Below, in pieces: positions 1 through 11,970 of a stretch of DNA of 64,000 nt. The position numbers and the translations under genes are program-made. The stretch is from assembly GCA_963682025.1 (NCBI GenBank), contig OY821521.1:97108201-97172200 (forward strand). The letters are read 5' to 3'. The notes under the pieces are model-generated. The model was not told the origin of the DNA. It was given only the letters and a program-made list of their open reading frames with translations, and searched no databases. Position 1 is the stretch's first letter. The number at the start of each line of letters is the position of its first letter. Source of the DNA: Cordilura impudica (lineage: Eukaryota; Arthropoda; Insecta; Diptera; Scathophagidae).

Positions 1-1866
1 TAAATTAAAAATTAAAAATTAAAAATTAAAAATTAAAAATTAAAAATTAAAAATTAAAAATTAAAAATTAAAAATTAAAAATTAAAAATTAAAAATTAAA
101 AATTAAAAATTAAATTAAAAATTAAAAATTAAAAATTAAAAATTAAAAATTAAAAATTAAAAATTAAAAATAAAAAATTAAAAATTAAAAATTAAAAATT
201 AAAAATTAAAAATTAAAAATTAAGAATTAAAAATTAAAAATTAAAAATTAAATAAATTAAAAATTAAAAATTAAAAATTAAAAATTAAAAATTAAAAATT
301 AAAAATTAAAATTAAAAATTAAAAATTAAAAATTAAAAATTAAAAATTAAAAATTAAAAATTAAAAATTAAAAATTAAAAATTAAAAATTAAAAATTAAA
401 AATTAAAAATTAAAAATTAAAAATTAAAAATTAAAAATTAAAAATTAAAAATTAAAAATAAAAAATTAAAAATTAAAAATTAAAAATTAAAAATTAAAAA
501 TTAAAAATTAAAAATTAAAAATTAAAAATTAAAAATTAAAAATTAAAAATTAAAAATTAAAAATTAAAAATTAAAAATTAAAAATTAAAAATTAAAAATT
601 AAAAATTAAAAATTAAAAATTAAAAATTAAAAATTAAAAATTAAAAATTAAAAATTAAAAATTAAAAATTAAAAATTAAAAATTAAAAATTAAAAATTAA
701 AAATTAAAAATTAAAAATTAAAAATTAAAAATTAAAAATTAAAAATTAAAAATTAAAAATTAAAAATTAAAAATTAAAAATTAAAAATTAAAAATTAAAA
801 ATTAAAAATTAAAAATTAAAAATTAAAAATTAAAAATTAAAAATTAAAAATTAAAAATTAAAAATTAAAAATTAAAAATTAAAAATTAAAAATTAAAAAT
901 TAAAAATTAAAAATTAAAAATTAAAAATTAAAAATTAAAAATTAAAAATTAAAAATTAAAAATTAAAAATTAAAAATTAAAAATTAAAAATTAAGAATTA
1001 AAAATTAAGAATTAAAAATTAAAAATTAAAAATTAAAAATTAAAAATTAAAAATTAAGAATTAAAAATTAAAAATTAAAAATTAAAAATTAAAAATTAAA
1101 AATTAAAAATTAAAAATTAAAAATTAAAAATTAAAAATTAAAAATTAAAAATTAAAAATTAAAAATTAAAAATTAAAAATTAAAAATTAAAAATTAAAAA
1201 TTAAAAATTAAAAATTAAAAATTAAAAATTAAAAATTAAAAATTAAAAATTAAAAATTAAAAATTAAAAATTAAAAATTAAAAATTAAAAATTAAAAATT
1301 AAAAATTAAAAATTAAAAATTAAAAATTAAAAATTAAAAATTAATAATTAAAAATTAAAAATTAAAAATTAAAAATTAAAAATTAAAAATTAAAAATTAA
1401 AAATTAAAAATTAAAAATTAAAAATTAAAAATTAAAAATTAAAAATTAAAAATTAAAAATTAAAAATTAAAAATTAAAAATTAAAAATTAAAAATTAAAA
1501 ATTAAAAATTAAAAATTAAAAATTAAAAATTAAAAATTAAAAATTAAAAATTAAAAATTAAAAATTAAAAATTAAAAATTAAAAATTAAAAATTAAAAAT
1601 TAAAAATTAAAAATTAAAAATTAAAAATTAAAAATTAAAAATTAAAAATTAAAAATTAAAAATTAAAAATTAAAAATTAAAAATTAAAAATTAAAAATTA
1701 AAAATTAAAAATTAAAAATTAAAAATTAAAAATTAAAAATTAAAAATTAAAAATTAAAAATTAAAAATTAAAAATTAAAAATTAAAAATTAAAAATTAAA
1801 AATTAAAAATTAAAAATTAAAAATTAAAAATTAAAAATTAAAAATTAAAAATTAAAAATTAAAAAT
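1..1866. repeat. (AAAAATT)n heptanucleotide satellite array 1
   Basis: Nearly uninterrupted tandem copies of the 7-bp unit AAAAATT, about 265 units, containing essentially only A and T. Rare variants are a G substitution giving TTAAGAA (around 223, 993, 1008, 1056), one TTAATAA near 1343, and units one or two bases shorter or longer near 113, 170, 250, 308 and 457. The array is cut by the window edge, so its true length is unknown. The same unit forms a second array at 50471-53632. No coding potential. Confidence 0.97.
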
Positions 1867-2088
1867 TGAAAAGTGAAAAATTAAAAAACAAAAATGAAAA
1901 ATGAAAACTGAAAATTGAAATAATAAAAATTAAGAATTAAAAATTAAAAGCAAAAATGAAAAAAAATGTTTAAATAAAATTAAAAATGAAAAATTTAAAA
2001 AGAAAAAAGCAAAATGAAAAGTTAATAATGAAAAATAAAATATTAAAAATGAACAAGTAAGAAAATTAAAATAATTAAAATAAAAAAA
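1867..2088. repeat. Degenerate edge of heptanucleotide array
   Basis: Diverged heptads in which units such as AAAAATG and AAAAGTG replace AAAAATT, with irregular spacing. This is the usual decay pattern at the border of a simple tandem array. A 73-residue Phe/Leu-rich open frame on the minus strand here is a by-product of the A/T composition. Confidence 0.8.
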
Positions 2089-2131
2089 GTCGCCCGAAGA
2101 GGACACAAATCCGGTGTCGAAACGTTGCGCA
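2089..2131 (+). ncRNA. Hammerhead-ribozyme-like motif (degenerate)
   Basis: The order CCGAAGA (2094-2100), a stem GACAC (2102-2106) pairing with GTGTC (2114-2118), then GAAAC (2119-2123) matches the hammerhead order CUGANGA, stem II, GAAA, except that U of the first core block is C. Stem III and the cleavage triplet are not convincing: the sequence after GAAAC is short and lacks a clear NUH. Penelope-like elements and retrozymes carry such minimal hammerheads at their ends (established knowledge), so this may be a terminal relic of one of these next to the array. No reverse transcriptase of that class is visible nearby. Confidence 0.4.
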
Positions 2132-2554
2132 AGAAAAAGAGGAATAATCAAAAAAAATTTGTTTTAATTATTTAAAGGTGACCAAGTATGCTTTACCAAA
2201 AATCATTAAATATAATACACCACTGGTCTTTAGGCAACATAAAATTTGTATTTACATAAAAAATTTATGACGTATTAGCTTACAAAGGAAATATAAAAGA
2301 TTTCACAGCAATTGGGCAAATAACAATAATAATTAAATTAAACTACATATTTTTTTATATACCTATTCAACGAATCCTATCTTTGTAAGATTATCTAGTA
2401 TCCTTTCTATTCTCTTTATCTTTTTCCTATGTGTTCTGTTAATTGTCAAAGCTGTGTTCCCGGTATATTTGTATAAATCAAACTGATTTTACAAATGGTG
2501 TTAACGTGAATCAATCTTTTATGTTAACCATACTGTGTCACAACGTTCTGGTTT

Positions 2555-4872
2555 GATTATTGTTAATTTTAATGCAAGGTGCTGAAACGGCTTCAAACTT
2601 GATCATGCTAAATCTATCTTTAAAAACTCATGTGTGGATGTAATTTGTGTAACGCAAACTTGGTTTAGCAATGAAGTATCTGAGAGATTTTATTTCAGGA
2701 GGGAAGAAAAGGTGGGAGAAAAGGGGGTGGAGTGGCTATATACTGCAAATCTTTCCTAAAGTCTAGGCTTATTAGTAAATCCGATGATATGAATATAGAA
2801 TTTATCAATGTGGAGGTTTATGATTCTTCAAGCAAAATTCTGGTGTCGTGTGTATATAATCCAAGTAAAACTTGTAGCCTTTTCGGTGATTTTAATATAA
2901 ATATGTTTGACGAGGAGAGTCTAAGTGAAAATTTAGCAGACCTCATAAGTTCTGCTGGCCTTACAATAGTGAATTATCAGGCGCCAACCCGCGCCCTAAT
3001 TTTAGACTTCTGGACTTGATTTTACTTTCTGACCCTGATTTGTTACTTCTGTTTGACCAGTTATCTTTTACATCGGATCATGACCAGAAAAATTCCTCAT
3101 GGTACAATGATACTGTTCGACGATCTATACGTGAATGATCCCGTTGCTATAATACTTGGAAACAATATCCATCGTCTTCTAATAGAGTGTCGTATAATAG
3201 GGCTGGAAATAAGGCCAATTTGGTTACTCGTCAAGTAAAGAGTAATTATTTTGTGGAGGGCTTGACACATCCTTACCATCGGGTCAGTTATGGAAGAATA
3301 TCAAGAAATTAGGCATCTATTTTCGGGGTTCTTCAGATTGTTGTCTGGACACGGATAAGTTAACTGATTTCGTTTGTACAACTACTATGATAAATAGCCC
3401 CAACAGTGGATCTAACCCTCAGTCTCTTGCTAACGGCTTTACTACTTTTGAGTTCCCTGCTGTTACTGAAGTGGATGTATGTTATGCCATTATAAACGTT
3501 AGACCTAATGCAATTGGTGAAGATAGTGTGTCTATTAAATTCTTGAAGATGACATTACCTTTTATTATAGGACCCCTTACACATATATTGTTTAACTACA
3601 TCGATTTTTCCAAAGTTGTGGAAAATCGGTAGGGTAATTCTTGTAGCAAAGGTTACTTCTGTCACCGATCGTAGTGACTATCGTCCAATTTGCATTCTTT
3701 CACTTTACCTAATACCCTAATACTAATGAACTTCTCTCTCCATATCATCCGGATTTCTTTATTTCCATAGCTGTACTACAGTAGCTTTGCAAGTAATTGA
3801 TGAAATTATACCAAAATTTGATTCTGGGAATTTGTCATTTATGTGCTTGTTGGACTTTTCGAAGGCTTTTGGTAGTGTATATCATGCGATACTTTGTCGT
3901 AAATTAACACATCTCTTTGGTTTTACCGATTCTGCCATTACTATTTGAAAAATTGCTCAGAACGTTATAGTGGGAGATAGGGAATCTTGTAGGAAGATGA
4001 TTACATCTGGGGTTCCACAGGAATCTGTGGACCTCTTTTATTCAGTATTTTTGTAAATGAAGTTTTTAATATTTGAAAATATATCCGAGTTCATGGATAT
4101 GCTGACGATTTACAGCTTTACATTTTGAATCGAACTGATTCTATCGACGTAACATGCTGCAAAATTAACAAAGACTTAGAGGCAATTGGGAAGTGGGCAA
4201 ATGTGAATAATCTGTGGCTTAATCCAAATAAATCATCTGTTTTAAGAATTGGTAGATACAAACTTAATTTTGATTTACTTCCAGGAATTTTCCTGGGGAG
4301 TTCTGCTCTTATGTATGTGGAAAAGGTAAAATACTTGGGTTTTTATATTAACTCCACCCTGTCATGTGGTGATCATATTAGTAATATAGTACGCAATGTG
4401 TATCTTACTCTTCGTAACCTTAGATTGTCCTCCAACTTTATACCGATTGAAATTAAGCGAAAACTTATCGCTCAGTTGATAGTCCCACTAATTTCATACT
4501 CCCACTCCTTACATAAGCTGCAGGTCTCTTTCAATAATGGTACACTATATGTCTGTGGTCTGCGGAGGGTTAGTGGCATATCAGGGTGGAGAAAAATGAT
4601 ACCTGGTTGTGACTTAGTGGATTTTCTTCGAATGAGAAATAAATTACTTCACCAGAGAACACCCGCGTATCTGTATGGGAAAAAATCATTTTGGTAGGTC
4701 TTCAAGATGTTTGCCTTTGATTATTCCATGATACAGCCACCTAAACACCAGTAGATTCTTTATCGTTAACGCCATTAAACTATGGAACACCTTACCTATA
4801 AACTTAAAACTTATTGCAAGGAAAAGTAGCTTTAAGCAATCACTTCTCGAACACATTACTAGAAACAATTAA
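2555..4872 (+). pseudogene. LINE A: non-LTR retrotransposon relic (APE endonuclease + RT)
   Basis: Pieces of a retrotransposon polyprotein in three frames. Apurinic-type endonuclease: CVTQTWFSNEV near 2655, GGGVAIYCKSFLKSRL near 2725, and GDFNINMF near 2885. Reverse transcriptase: a pre-RT block 3387-3632, motif A region LLDFSKAFGSVYHAIL near 3850 (the second Asp of the usual KAFD is Gly), SGVPQ near 4010, and YADDLQLY near 4097, so the YADD box itself survives. A 190-residue open frame at 4125-4697 carries the downstream block LWLNPNKSSVLRIG and the connection region KYLGFYIN. Stops and frameshifts separate the blocks. Similar in plan to LINE B; probably Jockey/CR1-like, but I do not assign a clade. 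An AT-rich 3' UTR probably continues to about 5021. Confidence 0.9.
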
Positions 4873-5021
4873 ATATTCCTCTGTTTTAATTACTTATTCT
4901 TTTAACTTTAACTTTTTAAATTTCTGTCTTATCTACTTATAGTTCATTTTAATCCTTGACTTAGATAATCAACTCCCCATTTGTGTTGTCAAATTTGTAT
5001 TATTAAATTTATATTAAATTT

Positions 5022-5324
5022 TTATACCCTATACCACTATGTGGTAGATCTTAGTCAAATTGGGTTTGTATATGTTTATTACATCCATTAATCAGTAGTC
5101 CAAAAATAATCCCTATAGGACAATTCTTATTCATGGACCCCATAGAGCTGCTTCCCGATCTTCACTTAAATCTATCAGAAAACAAATATATTGCACAGAT
5201 TTTTCCCAAATTTGGTTTGTGTATATTTTTTCAAATATGGTCAGGATCGGTCCATTTTTCAACGTAGTCCCCATATAAATATAGCACGCGATATGAACTT
5301 TTCCATATCTGCAGCCAAAAAAAT
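5022..5324 (-). mobile_element. Partial P-family hairpin element (DINE-like)
   Basis: Starts with the terminal hairpin TATACCC...CCACTATGTGG shared with the copies at 11971 and 26592, then matches the interior of those copies (CTTCCCGATCTTCACTTAAA, GGTCAGGATCGGTCCATTTT). The segment carrying the GTCCGTCC core is deleted. The right end runs straight into a Q-family end, so this is a P/Q junction. No coding capacity. Confidence 0.7.
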
Positions 5325-5393
5325 TATACTATTGAGTTTAAGACACAGGTGAAAGGTATCAAAGACTCGGCGCAGCGAATTTAACACTCTTGT
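5325..5393 (-). mobile_element. Q-family terminal fragment
   Basis: About 70 bp ending in a variant of the Q-family end: GGTATCAAAGACTCGGCGC then AGCGAATTTAACACTCTTG. The preceding ATATTGAGTTTAAG-like stretch is shared with the fragments at 10165 and 54010. The palindrome ATTCGGC/GCCGAAT is damaged here. Confidence 0.65.
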
Positions 5394-7325
5394 TATTTTG
5401 TAGATTGATATCTTATGCACTACCAGTTATGGAGACTTCAAATGAATGATACAAGAAAATTTAACATAGATTTTCTCTCAATGAAATTATATATCCTTTA
5501 TAAATTTAGTGTTTTGTATAATTTGTGCAAGAACTTCTAAAATAATATTTATATTATTTTTGGCTGATAACACACTTTGTTTTTGGGTGCTCTAATGATC
5601 AAATTGACTACACAAATATTCGAACTAATTATCGATATAAACACTCATCAATCTTTATAATGCTATATTTACCGCGCACAATAATCAGTTAAGATGTTTA
5701 GTTAAACCACCTTGTGGAGGGAAGGAATGTTTATTCTGTTGTTACTATGTACAGAAAATGCCTTTTTGTAATGAAACTATTTAATTTGCGACTATTTATT
5801 TGGCATTGATAGACCGCAAAAGCCTAAATAAACCAACCATATGAACTTACTTAAATGCTTGGTTCGCCTTAATTGCGTTCAAAATAAAATTGTATATCAA
5901 ATTCTACGAGTGTGTGGTACGGGTACTATGTCAACAACATTAGGAGTATAATATCAACAATTTCCTTTATCGAAAACAAACTTGAACATCTGTTTCTGTT
6001 TAGGCTCTCAATGACGACATTAGAATTTATCGTTGAATACTGAACTTTTATAATATATATAATTTTCATTTAATAATTCCGTGGAATCATAACAGCTTTA
6101 ATCGATATTAACTAATTATGTAGGCTAGATAGTCGCCTGTACATGAATTATAGCAATGAATTATAAAAGTAAGAAATTTAATCTAGTTAGTTGCATTATT
6201 AAAAGTAGATTTAGTAAATTTGTTTCTATTAATCTTTTATTTTTTGTTATTAGATAATTAGACGTTTAAATGTTCTTAGAACCTATAAAAGGTACAACTA
6301 ACAATTAGACGATAGTTATGATATCTTATTTAGTGAAAAAGGAAAAAAGCTTCCAATATTTGTTTGAGTTTTTAGAAATTTTTTTATGAAAATATTATAT
6401 TTATGTTTAGTAAAAACACGTGCAAATTGAGGAATTTACTTTTATGGTAATTTTTAGAGTTTGAGGATTATTACTCATAACTGGGGAAATTACGCTCCAA
6501 TTCTGTGATCATTTGTATAATGTGAATTAGAATCAGAAGATTTTTCGTAATGAAATTTTCAATAATTTTTCTATTTTATTCATAATCTTACGATCACTGT
6601 AGCTTCGTTTACTATCCCTGTTGAGGTCAGCTCAAGTCGCCTCGTCTCCACTGTAATAACAGTAGTGGCCTCCGTGTGGTAATCCTTGGTAACAGCAATC
6701 AGCATAGGTTTTATTCCGCCCATTTTTCACATATTATAGCTGCTATGAAGGCACCAGTAGTCGAAAACGCCGCATAACTTTGTTATCGGTCGGTGGTGAT
6801 GAATAACCTGCAGCATTACGCATAGGCTAAATTCTTTAATATTAGCCTAATATGGCAACTTAGTCGACTTCTCCGCGGTTGGCAAGTTGGTGATAAATTA
6901 TACCAGAAGTGGCAAATATAGTAGATTGATAATTGCTATTTGGCATGTCGTAATATAGTGTGAACTAGACATGAGTTCCAGTGAAACTGCCCTATGGTTG
7001 ATTCCGTGAAACGGCAGCAGAAGATTTTAATGTCAAAGCGAACAAGACTTATTTTATAATCTTTCATTTTTTTTTAATTATTTCGTTTGGTGGTTTCTTC
7101 AAAAAAACTTTTATTCTTAAATTGTTTTTCTAATGAAAAATTCTTAAAATCTAATAATAGTTGCATTTTCTTGGATATACTAAATCCAAATTTGCTTGTA
7201 GTTTTAGGTTATTTCCAAACGAAGAAACCGAATCGTTTTCTCGTTAAAATGTATAGGGTTTTCTTGAAGGTTACTGATTTGAAGTTTTTGTTTGATTTTT
7301 TATTATTTGTTATTATTTTGATTAC
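5394..7325. other. AT-rich region without recognised gene
   Basis: Multiple stops in all frames. The only compositional change is a less AT-rich patch at about 6600-6960, with antisense frames rich in Cys/His/Tyr (minus strand near 6700) but broken by stops and not recognised. No terminal repeats or microsatellites stand out. Confidence 0.5.
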
Positions 7326-7484
7326 TTTAGACCCAGATTTTGAGATATCAGTTAAACCTAGTTTTGTTAAACCCAGAATTTATTCATCAATTCCTTTATG
7401 AATTTGGACATTTCTGAAAAAAATAATTCTCGGTTTAACTAAACTAGGTTTAACTGACATCTCAAAAACTGGGCCTTAGTGTAT
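7326..7484. mobile_element. Small palindromic (foldback) element
   Basis: Two arms of about 48-50 bp, roughly 7331-7380 and 7425-7472, are imperfect reverse complements: ACCCAGATTTTGAGATATCA on the left against TGACATCTCAAAAACTGGGC on the right, both with the inner block GTTAAACCTAGTTTNGTTAA. The spacer is about 44 bp. The layout is that of a short MITE or foldback element. No target duplication is clear. Confidence 0.6.
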
Positions 7485-8689
7485 CTAATTAAATTTAATT
7501 TTTTGATTTAATTTTGTTTAAATTTTCCTTAACTCTAATATGGTGAGTTATGTCTTAAAATTCCATTTATTTGAAATTGGGTCGATAACAGCGATGCAAA
7601 TTTTTTCGAGAAAAACAGTAAAAAAACTGTATAATCCGCATGTGTTATTTTTATATAAAGTTTAGATTTTAGTAGAGATATTTTATTGTAATATATAATT
7701 AGCACAATAAAAATTTCACATTTGTAGTCCATATTTATTATATACTAAAGAATTAATGGAATATGTATTAAGTAATTTTAAAAACTTCATTGCTCTTGAC
7801 ACTCCTTTGACTTCAGAGTTTGAGAATAGAAATGAAAATATATCTATAACCAAACTTTTTTTATTATCTGACAAATTGAAGTTATATACTTCAATCCAAA
7901 ATAAATCAGTTCTGTTTTCTTTTACTTAGTTTTTAATTGTTTAAACAATTTTCAATTTCTTTTTTATAATTTTTTTCCAGATTTTTTTTTTAAAAAATGG
8001 GAAATTAATTCCTGCATGATAATATTCTTTGTCCGATTCGTCAATATTATACTTAAAAAGCCAATTTCATTAAGAGCAGAATCAATCTCATCCTTCATAT
8101 AATCAAACTTTTCTGTAGGCACAATTATCCCGCTTGTTAATCTTTCCACTATTTGCATATCTGATAAAATTAAGACTAACAAAAATACATTGTATAAATA
8201 TAGTTCAAATTATATAATTTAGTTTAAACCGAAAATTGTTTAAAAAGCGCTAAACATAGCGCGAAAAGAGCTAAGTTGGCACCACTATGGATAACAGAAC
8301 GCAAGACGTCTTTAAAAATCGCATTTCAACTCTATTGGAGTTTTGTGAGAAATATTTTTGAAATTACTAATTTAAAAAAGATTTACAAATGAGGGGAACC
8401 AGAATCTAATGTCTTCTTTGTGAAGTTTAATTTCTGGATAAGTATATTTATCCAAGAACACACATACATACAAAAAATATATTTCTATGTCATTTTTGAT
8501 TTAATGGTTTTTGAACGTGTGTGTGAATTTATAATTTATTAACTTCTTTTTTGTTGTGATTTTTATAAGGTGCTTTCCTTCATTTATTGTAAATATCGTG
8601 TTTTATATCACTTTCTCATTTCGCTTGCAAATCATCGAAAAAATTCGGGAGATCTCGTAAACTATGCCTTTTCTTGATCCTTATAAGAA
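7485..8689. other. AT-rich region without supported gene
   Basis: Mostly A/T-rich DNA. A 72-residue minus-strand open frame at 7964-8182 has an ordinary-looking composition, but it has no upstream coding context and no motif I recognise, so I do not call it a gene. Confidence 0.4.
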
Positions 8690-8990
8690 GAGAAATTGTT
8701 GGTAAAAATTACGATCACGCCCTCAATAACTAAGCTGGGCTCCTTGCTTAATGGTTTATTAACGTTGTTATTAGATTGTCATTTAAAATTCGTAGTGAAA
8801 ATGCAAAAAAAAAATTAAAAAAATAAAAAATTTCCAGTTGTTGTTGCTACATTGTGTATGCGATTGCTGTAATTGCTGTTATTGTTGTAATCGTTGTAGA
8901 TGTAGCATTTGCTTCATGAGAGCGTATGCATGGTTATACTGCACGTGTCATATTGGCTTAAGCAATTATTTCCACATATGTTTGTTATCA
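8690..8990 (-). mobile_element. Diverged Q-related repeat fragment
   Basis: Shares blocks with 57890-58190: ACGATCACGCCCTCAATAAC near 8710 and the stretch around GGTTATACTGCACGTGTCAT at 8930-8970, in the same order and orientation. Both copies are followed by the AAGTACC/TTTTCTTAA cryptic repeat. The ATCACGCCCTC block also occurs in the Q-like element at 46569. Confidence 0.5.
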
Positions 8991-9039
8991 AGACATAATA
9001 TAGAAAATCGCCAATATGAAACAAATAATATATAATACT

Positions 9040-9540
9040 TTTTCTAAAAAACAACATATTCTGAAAAAAGTAGCTATTCTCAAAAAACTACCTTTTCTAA
9101 AAAAACTACTTGTTCTTATAACATACTTATTCTTCAAAATTACCCTTGCTTAAACAGGTACCTTTTTATAAAAGGTACCATTTATTAAAGAAGTATATTT
9201 TCTTAAAAAGTACATTTTTTAAAAAAAAAGTATATTTTCTTAATAAGGTACATTTTTTTAAAAAAAGTACCTTTTCTTAAAGGTATCTTTTCTTAACAAA
9301 GTAGCTTTTTTTAAAAAATAAGTACCTTTTCCGAAAAAGTTGCTTTTCTTACTTTTCTTACCTTTGCTTTCATAGCTTTACATAATAATAATAATTTTTT
9401 TAAATAAAACACTTTTCTTTTTAAGTATACCTTTAATTAAAAAAGTATTTTCATATTTTTTCAACAAGTGTTTTTAATAAAAATTAATTAGATTTTGGTA
9501 CCTTTTCTATGCAAATAACAACTTTTTTTAAAAATATAAA
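9040..9540. repeat. Cryptic tandem repeat based on AAGTACCTTTTCTTAA
   Basis: About 25 imperfect copies of a roughly 20-bp unit alternating A-runs, (A)GTACC/GTAC and T-runs with TTCTTAA or TTCTAAA. The unit is close to self-complementary, because AAAAGTAC and GTACTTTT are reverse complements. A shorter version lies at 58220-58340 beside the same flanking repeat. Confidence 0.6.
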
Positions 9541-10039
9541 TAAGTTGATTTTAAAACGTAATATTATTAATTATAAATGGTATTGTAGTTTTCTTTGTTT
9601 TAGCAATAAGCTTATTGCAATTTTGATATTACTGGTAGTTCCTTTTAATGTGGTAAGGATTTTTGTCACAATTTTGTACCAATAAAATGTATTACATCGC
9701 CTATATTTAACTCGATTTTTAACTAGAAACACTATTCTTGTTTTTCTATAATTTAATTGTTAGCTACAATTGTGAATTGGAAGAAAAGCTTTTATATTTA
9801 TTTTGCATTTTCAAATTGGCAACACTATTTTCATGCAAAATCCTGTTATTGTTAGTGATCATTGAATTTTTTTATGGATATCGGATAACAAAATGTATAT
9901 TGATTTTTTCATTAAATATACATGTTACTATCTAATTTAGATAAAAATATTTTTAAATTATATTAAATGTTAATATCTGGAAATAGTGCTGATATAAGCA
10001 AGACTAAAGTTGAGAAAGATTTTTAGTCTGATGGCAATA
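9541..10039. other. AT-rich region, nothing recognised
   Basis: No supported gene. A 65-residue open frame at 9738-9935 is composition-driven (Leu/Ile/Phe-rich) and has no homologous feel. Confidence 0.4.
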
Positions 10040-10225
10040 AATTATGGAAGACACAATCATCGTTTTTTATAACAAGAAATTATAATAGAAACAGGTCAAA
10101 AATTAAAATTAAATATCAGCAACAGTACTAAATGGTAGCCGTACCTAACCTTGGTTATTATATTGAGTTTAAGAAACAGATGGAGGGTATCAAAGATGCG
10201 ACACAGCCGAATTTAACACTCTTAG
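10040..10225 (-). mobile_element. Q-related 3' fragment
   Basis: Matches 53855-54078 over its whole length: TTTTTTATAACAAGAAATTA, then GTGGTAGCCGTACC-like text, then ATTGAGTTTAAG, then the Q terminus GGAGGGTATCAAAGATGCGA and CAGCCGAATTTAACACTCTT. The palindrome is partly lost (ATGCGACACAGCCGAAT). Confidence 0.65.
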
Positions 10226-10549
10226 TTATTATAATTTTATTATTATTATTATTTGGCGAATGTATTAGTAATTGTCTTAGGTTTCCTAAAAGTAGTGTAT
10301 GTATAGAATAGATTACTTTTATCTAAAACAACAAAAAAGCACAAATAAATTTTTACTTCGTATGGTTATATATATTATTATGAACGTTCATTGAACCGTT
10401 CTTATGAAAAAGATGAAATGTTCAATTTATTTAATATAGTTCAATTTATTTTCTTGTTGCTAATGGAAGCGATTTTATTAGATTTGATTAAAGAATTTGT
10501 CAGCATTTCATTTTATTTTACTTAATATTTGTCCGCTTGTTATTTAAAA

Positions 10550-11751
10550 ACAAGCAAGAGTGTTAAATTCGGCTGTGCCGAATCTTTGATACCCTCCACC
10601 TCGGTTTGAGTATTGATAATAAATGTAAACAAAATATTTGAAAAAGCAAACAATTAAACACGTTTCGGTGTTTGCTTTTCGGTAATGGTGGTTGCTGATC
10701 GGCATGCATTTAGGTTATATACCTATATTATGAATATACATATGTAGAATATATGTATATTATTTTATTTAATATATGTATGTATGTATGTACATACATA
10801 TATGTAAATATTACACACTAAAAATACAACATCAAAAGTTATTTTCGTGTTTTTCTTTAAATAAATTAATACATAAAATTTTGTTTGGTAAATTTACATT
10901 GTATGTTTTTATTAACAACTAAGTAGTTCAACATTATTTACTTTAGATGTTGGTGAATTTTTACTCCCTTTATATTACCTCGTAGTGTCTGCTTGTCGAA
11001 AAAATTTTGGATTGATTTTTAACCTTTTCCCGTGACCCAAATGATCTGAAACTTTGCACGCAAAAATTATCCAACAAATTTTTTTAGTGATGCCAAAACA
11101 ATGGAAACTTTAAAATTTTTCTACCAGAGTTGATAAAATAAATTTACAAAGGGTTAGTTATTATAATAGTATTACCACAACGATACAAAAACAACAAGTC
11201 CAGCTTTGACAACATCACAAGAATTAGAATAACAACAAGAACAGTATAGAAACATCATATTTTTAATCTTTTTTTAATTTTTCAGAGATTACCCTGGACC
11301 TGTTCCACCGATTTTAGTGATTTTTGAAACAGAAAACTTCCCATGATCTTGGTGAATGATTCTCACTAAAAAATATCACCCTAGCTGTCCTATTGAGGCC
11401 GTGATCGTGACAAAAACAACATAGAATATCATATTTTTTCAAGACTTTTTTTAGTTCTTCATTCAGATCTCGGGCCCTATTCAACAGATTTGGACGATTT
11501 TAAACAACAAACTTCTCAGAAAGTTAGTAAATCATTTTTTATGCAAACGAGCACCCTAACTGCCCGATTGAAGTTGTCATAGTTGTTTCCACAGACGGAC
11601 AGACGGACAGACGAACATCGCTATACCACTCCGCTTGTTATAAGGATCACAAATATATATGTATTATGGGGTCCAGAATTTTTTTTCTAATTATTACAAA
11701 CGGATTGACAAACTTATATATACGCTCTGCACACTGGGGTGGAGCGTATAC
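10550..11751 (+). mobile_element. Q-family hairpin-ended element (DINE-1-like), copy 1
   Basis: Left end is ACAAGCAAGAGTGTT followed by a perfect hairpin ATTCGGC-TGT-GCCGAAT (10567-10583) and CTTTGATACCCTCCACC. Right end is a hairpin TATACGCTC...GAGCGTATA (11728-11751). Near the right end lies a short GACGGACA tetranucleotide core (about 11591-11610). Subterminal hairpins at both ends plus a GTCY-type core are the plan of DINE-1, a nonautonomous Helentron-type element of flies; the assignment is an inference from architecture. No coding capacity. A nested inverted repeat AAAAGCAAACA...TGTTTGCTTTT sits at about 10642-10679. Confidence 0.65.
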
Positions 11752-11970
11752 AAAAAATATGCGATCGTTATTAAATAGAACTTTTAGGAAATGTATCTAA
11801 TGTTTTTCGAAAATGTACCTCTGCTTGAATAGGTACATTTTCAGATTTATTTTTTTAGTTTTAAATTTTTTTTAGTTTTAAATTTAAAAAAAATCAATAT
11901 TGAGAAAATTTAATTTAAGAATTTTGTTTTTTTGTAGTTACAAAAATTTGTATGTGAAATATTTTAGATA

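Noticed and set aside
1..1866. Telomere or CRISPR interpretation of the tandem array
   Set aside because: Unit AAAAATT has no G-rich strand, and there are no spacers between repeats.
1930..2151. 73-residue Phe/Leu-rich minus-strand open frame
   Set aside because: Lies in the degenerate heptad repeat; composition-driven and partly overlaps the hammerhead-like motif.
2732..4697. Functional RT gene at LINE A
   Set aside because: Domains are in three frames with several stops.
6600..6960. GC-richer patch as a host exon
   Set aside because: Antisense frames carry stops and no splice-consistent open reading could be assembled by eye.
8838..9035. Cys-rich 65-residue frame
   Set aside because: Arises from a TGTTGT/TGCTGT low-complexity run, no context of a secreted peptide gene.
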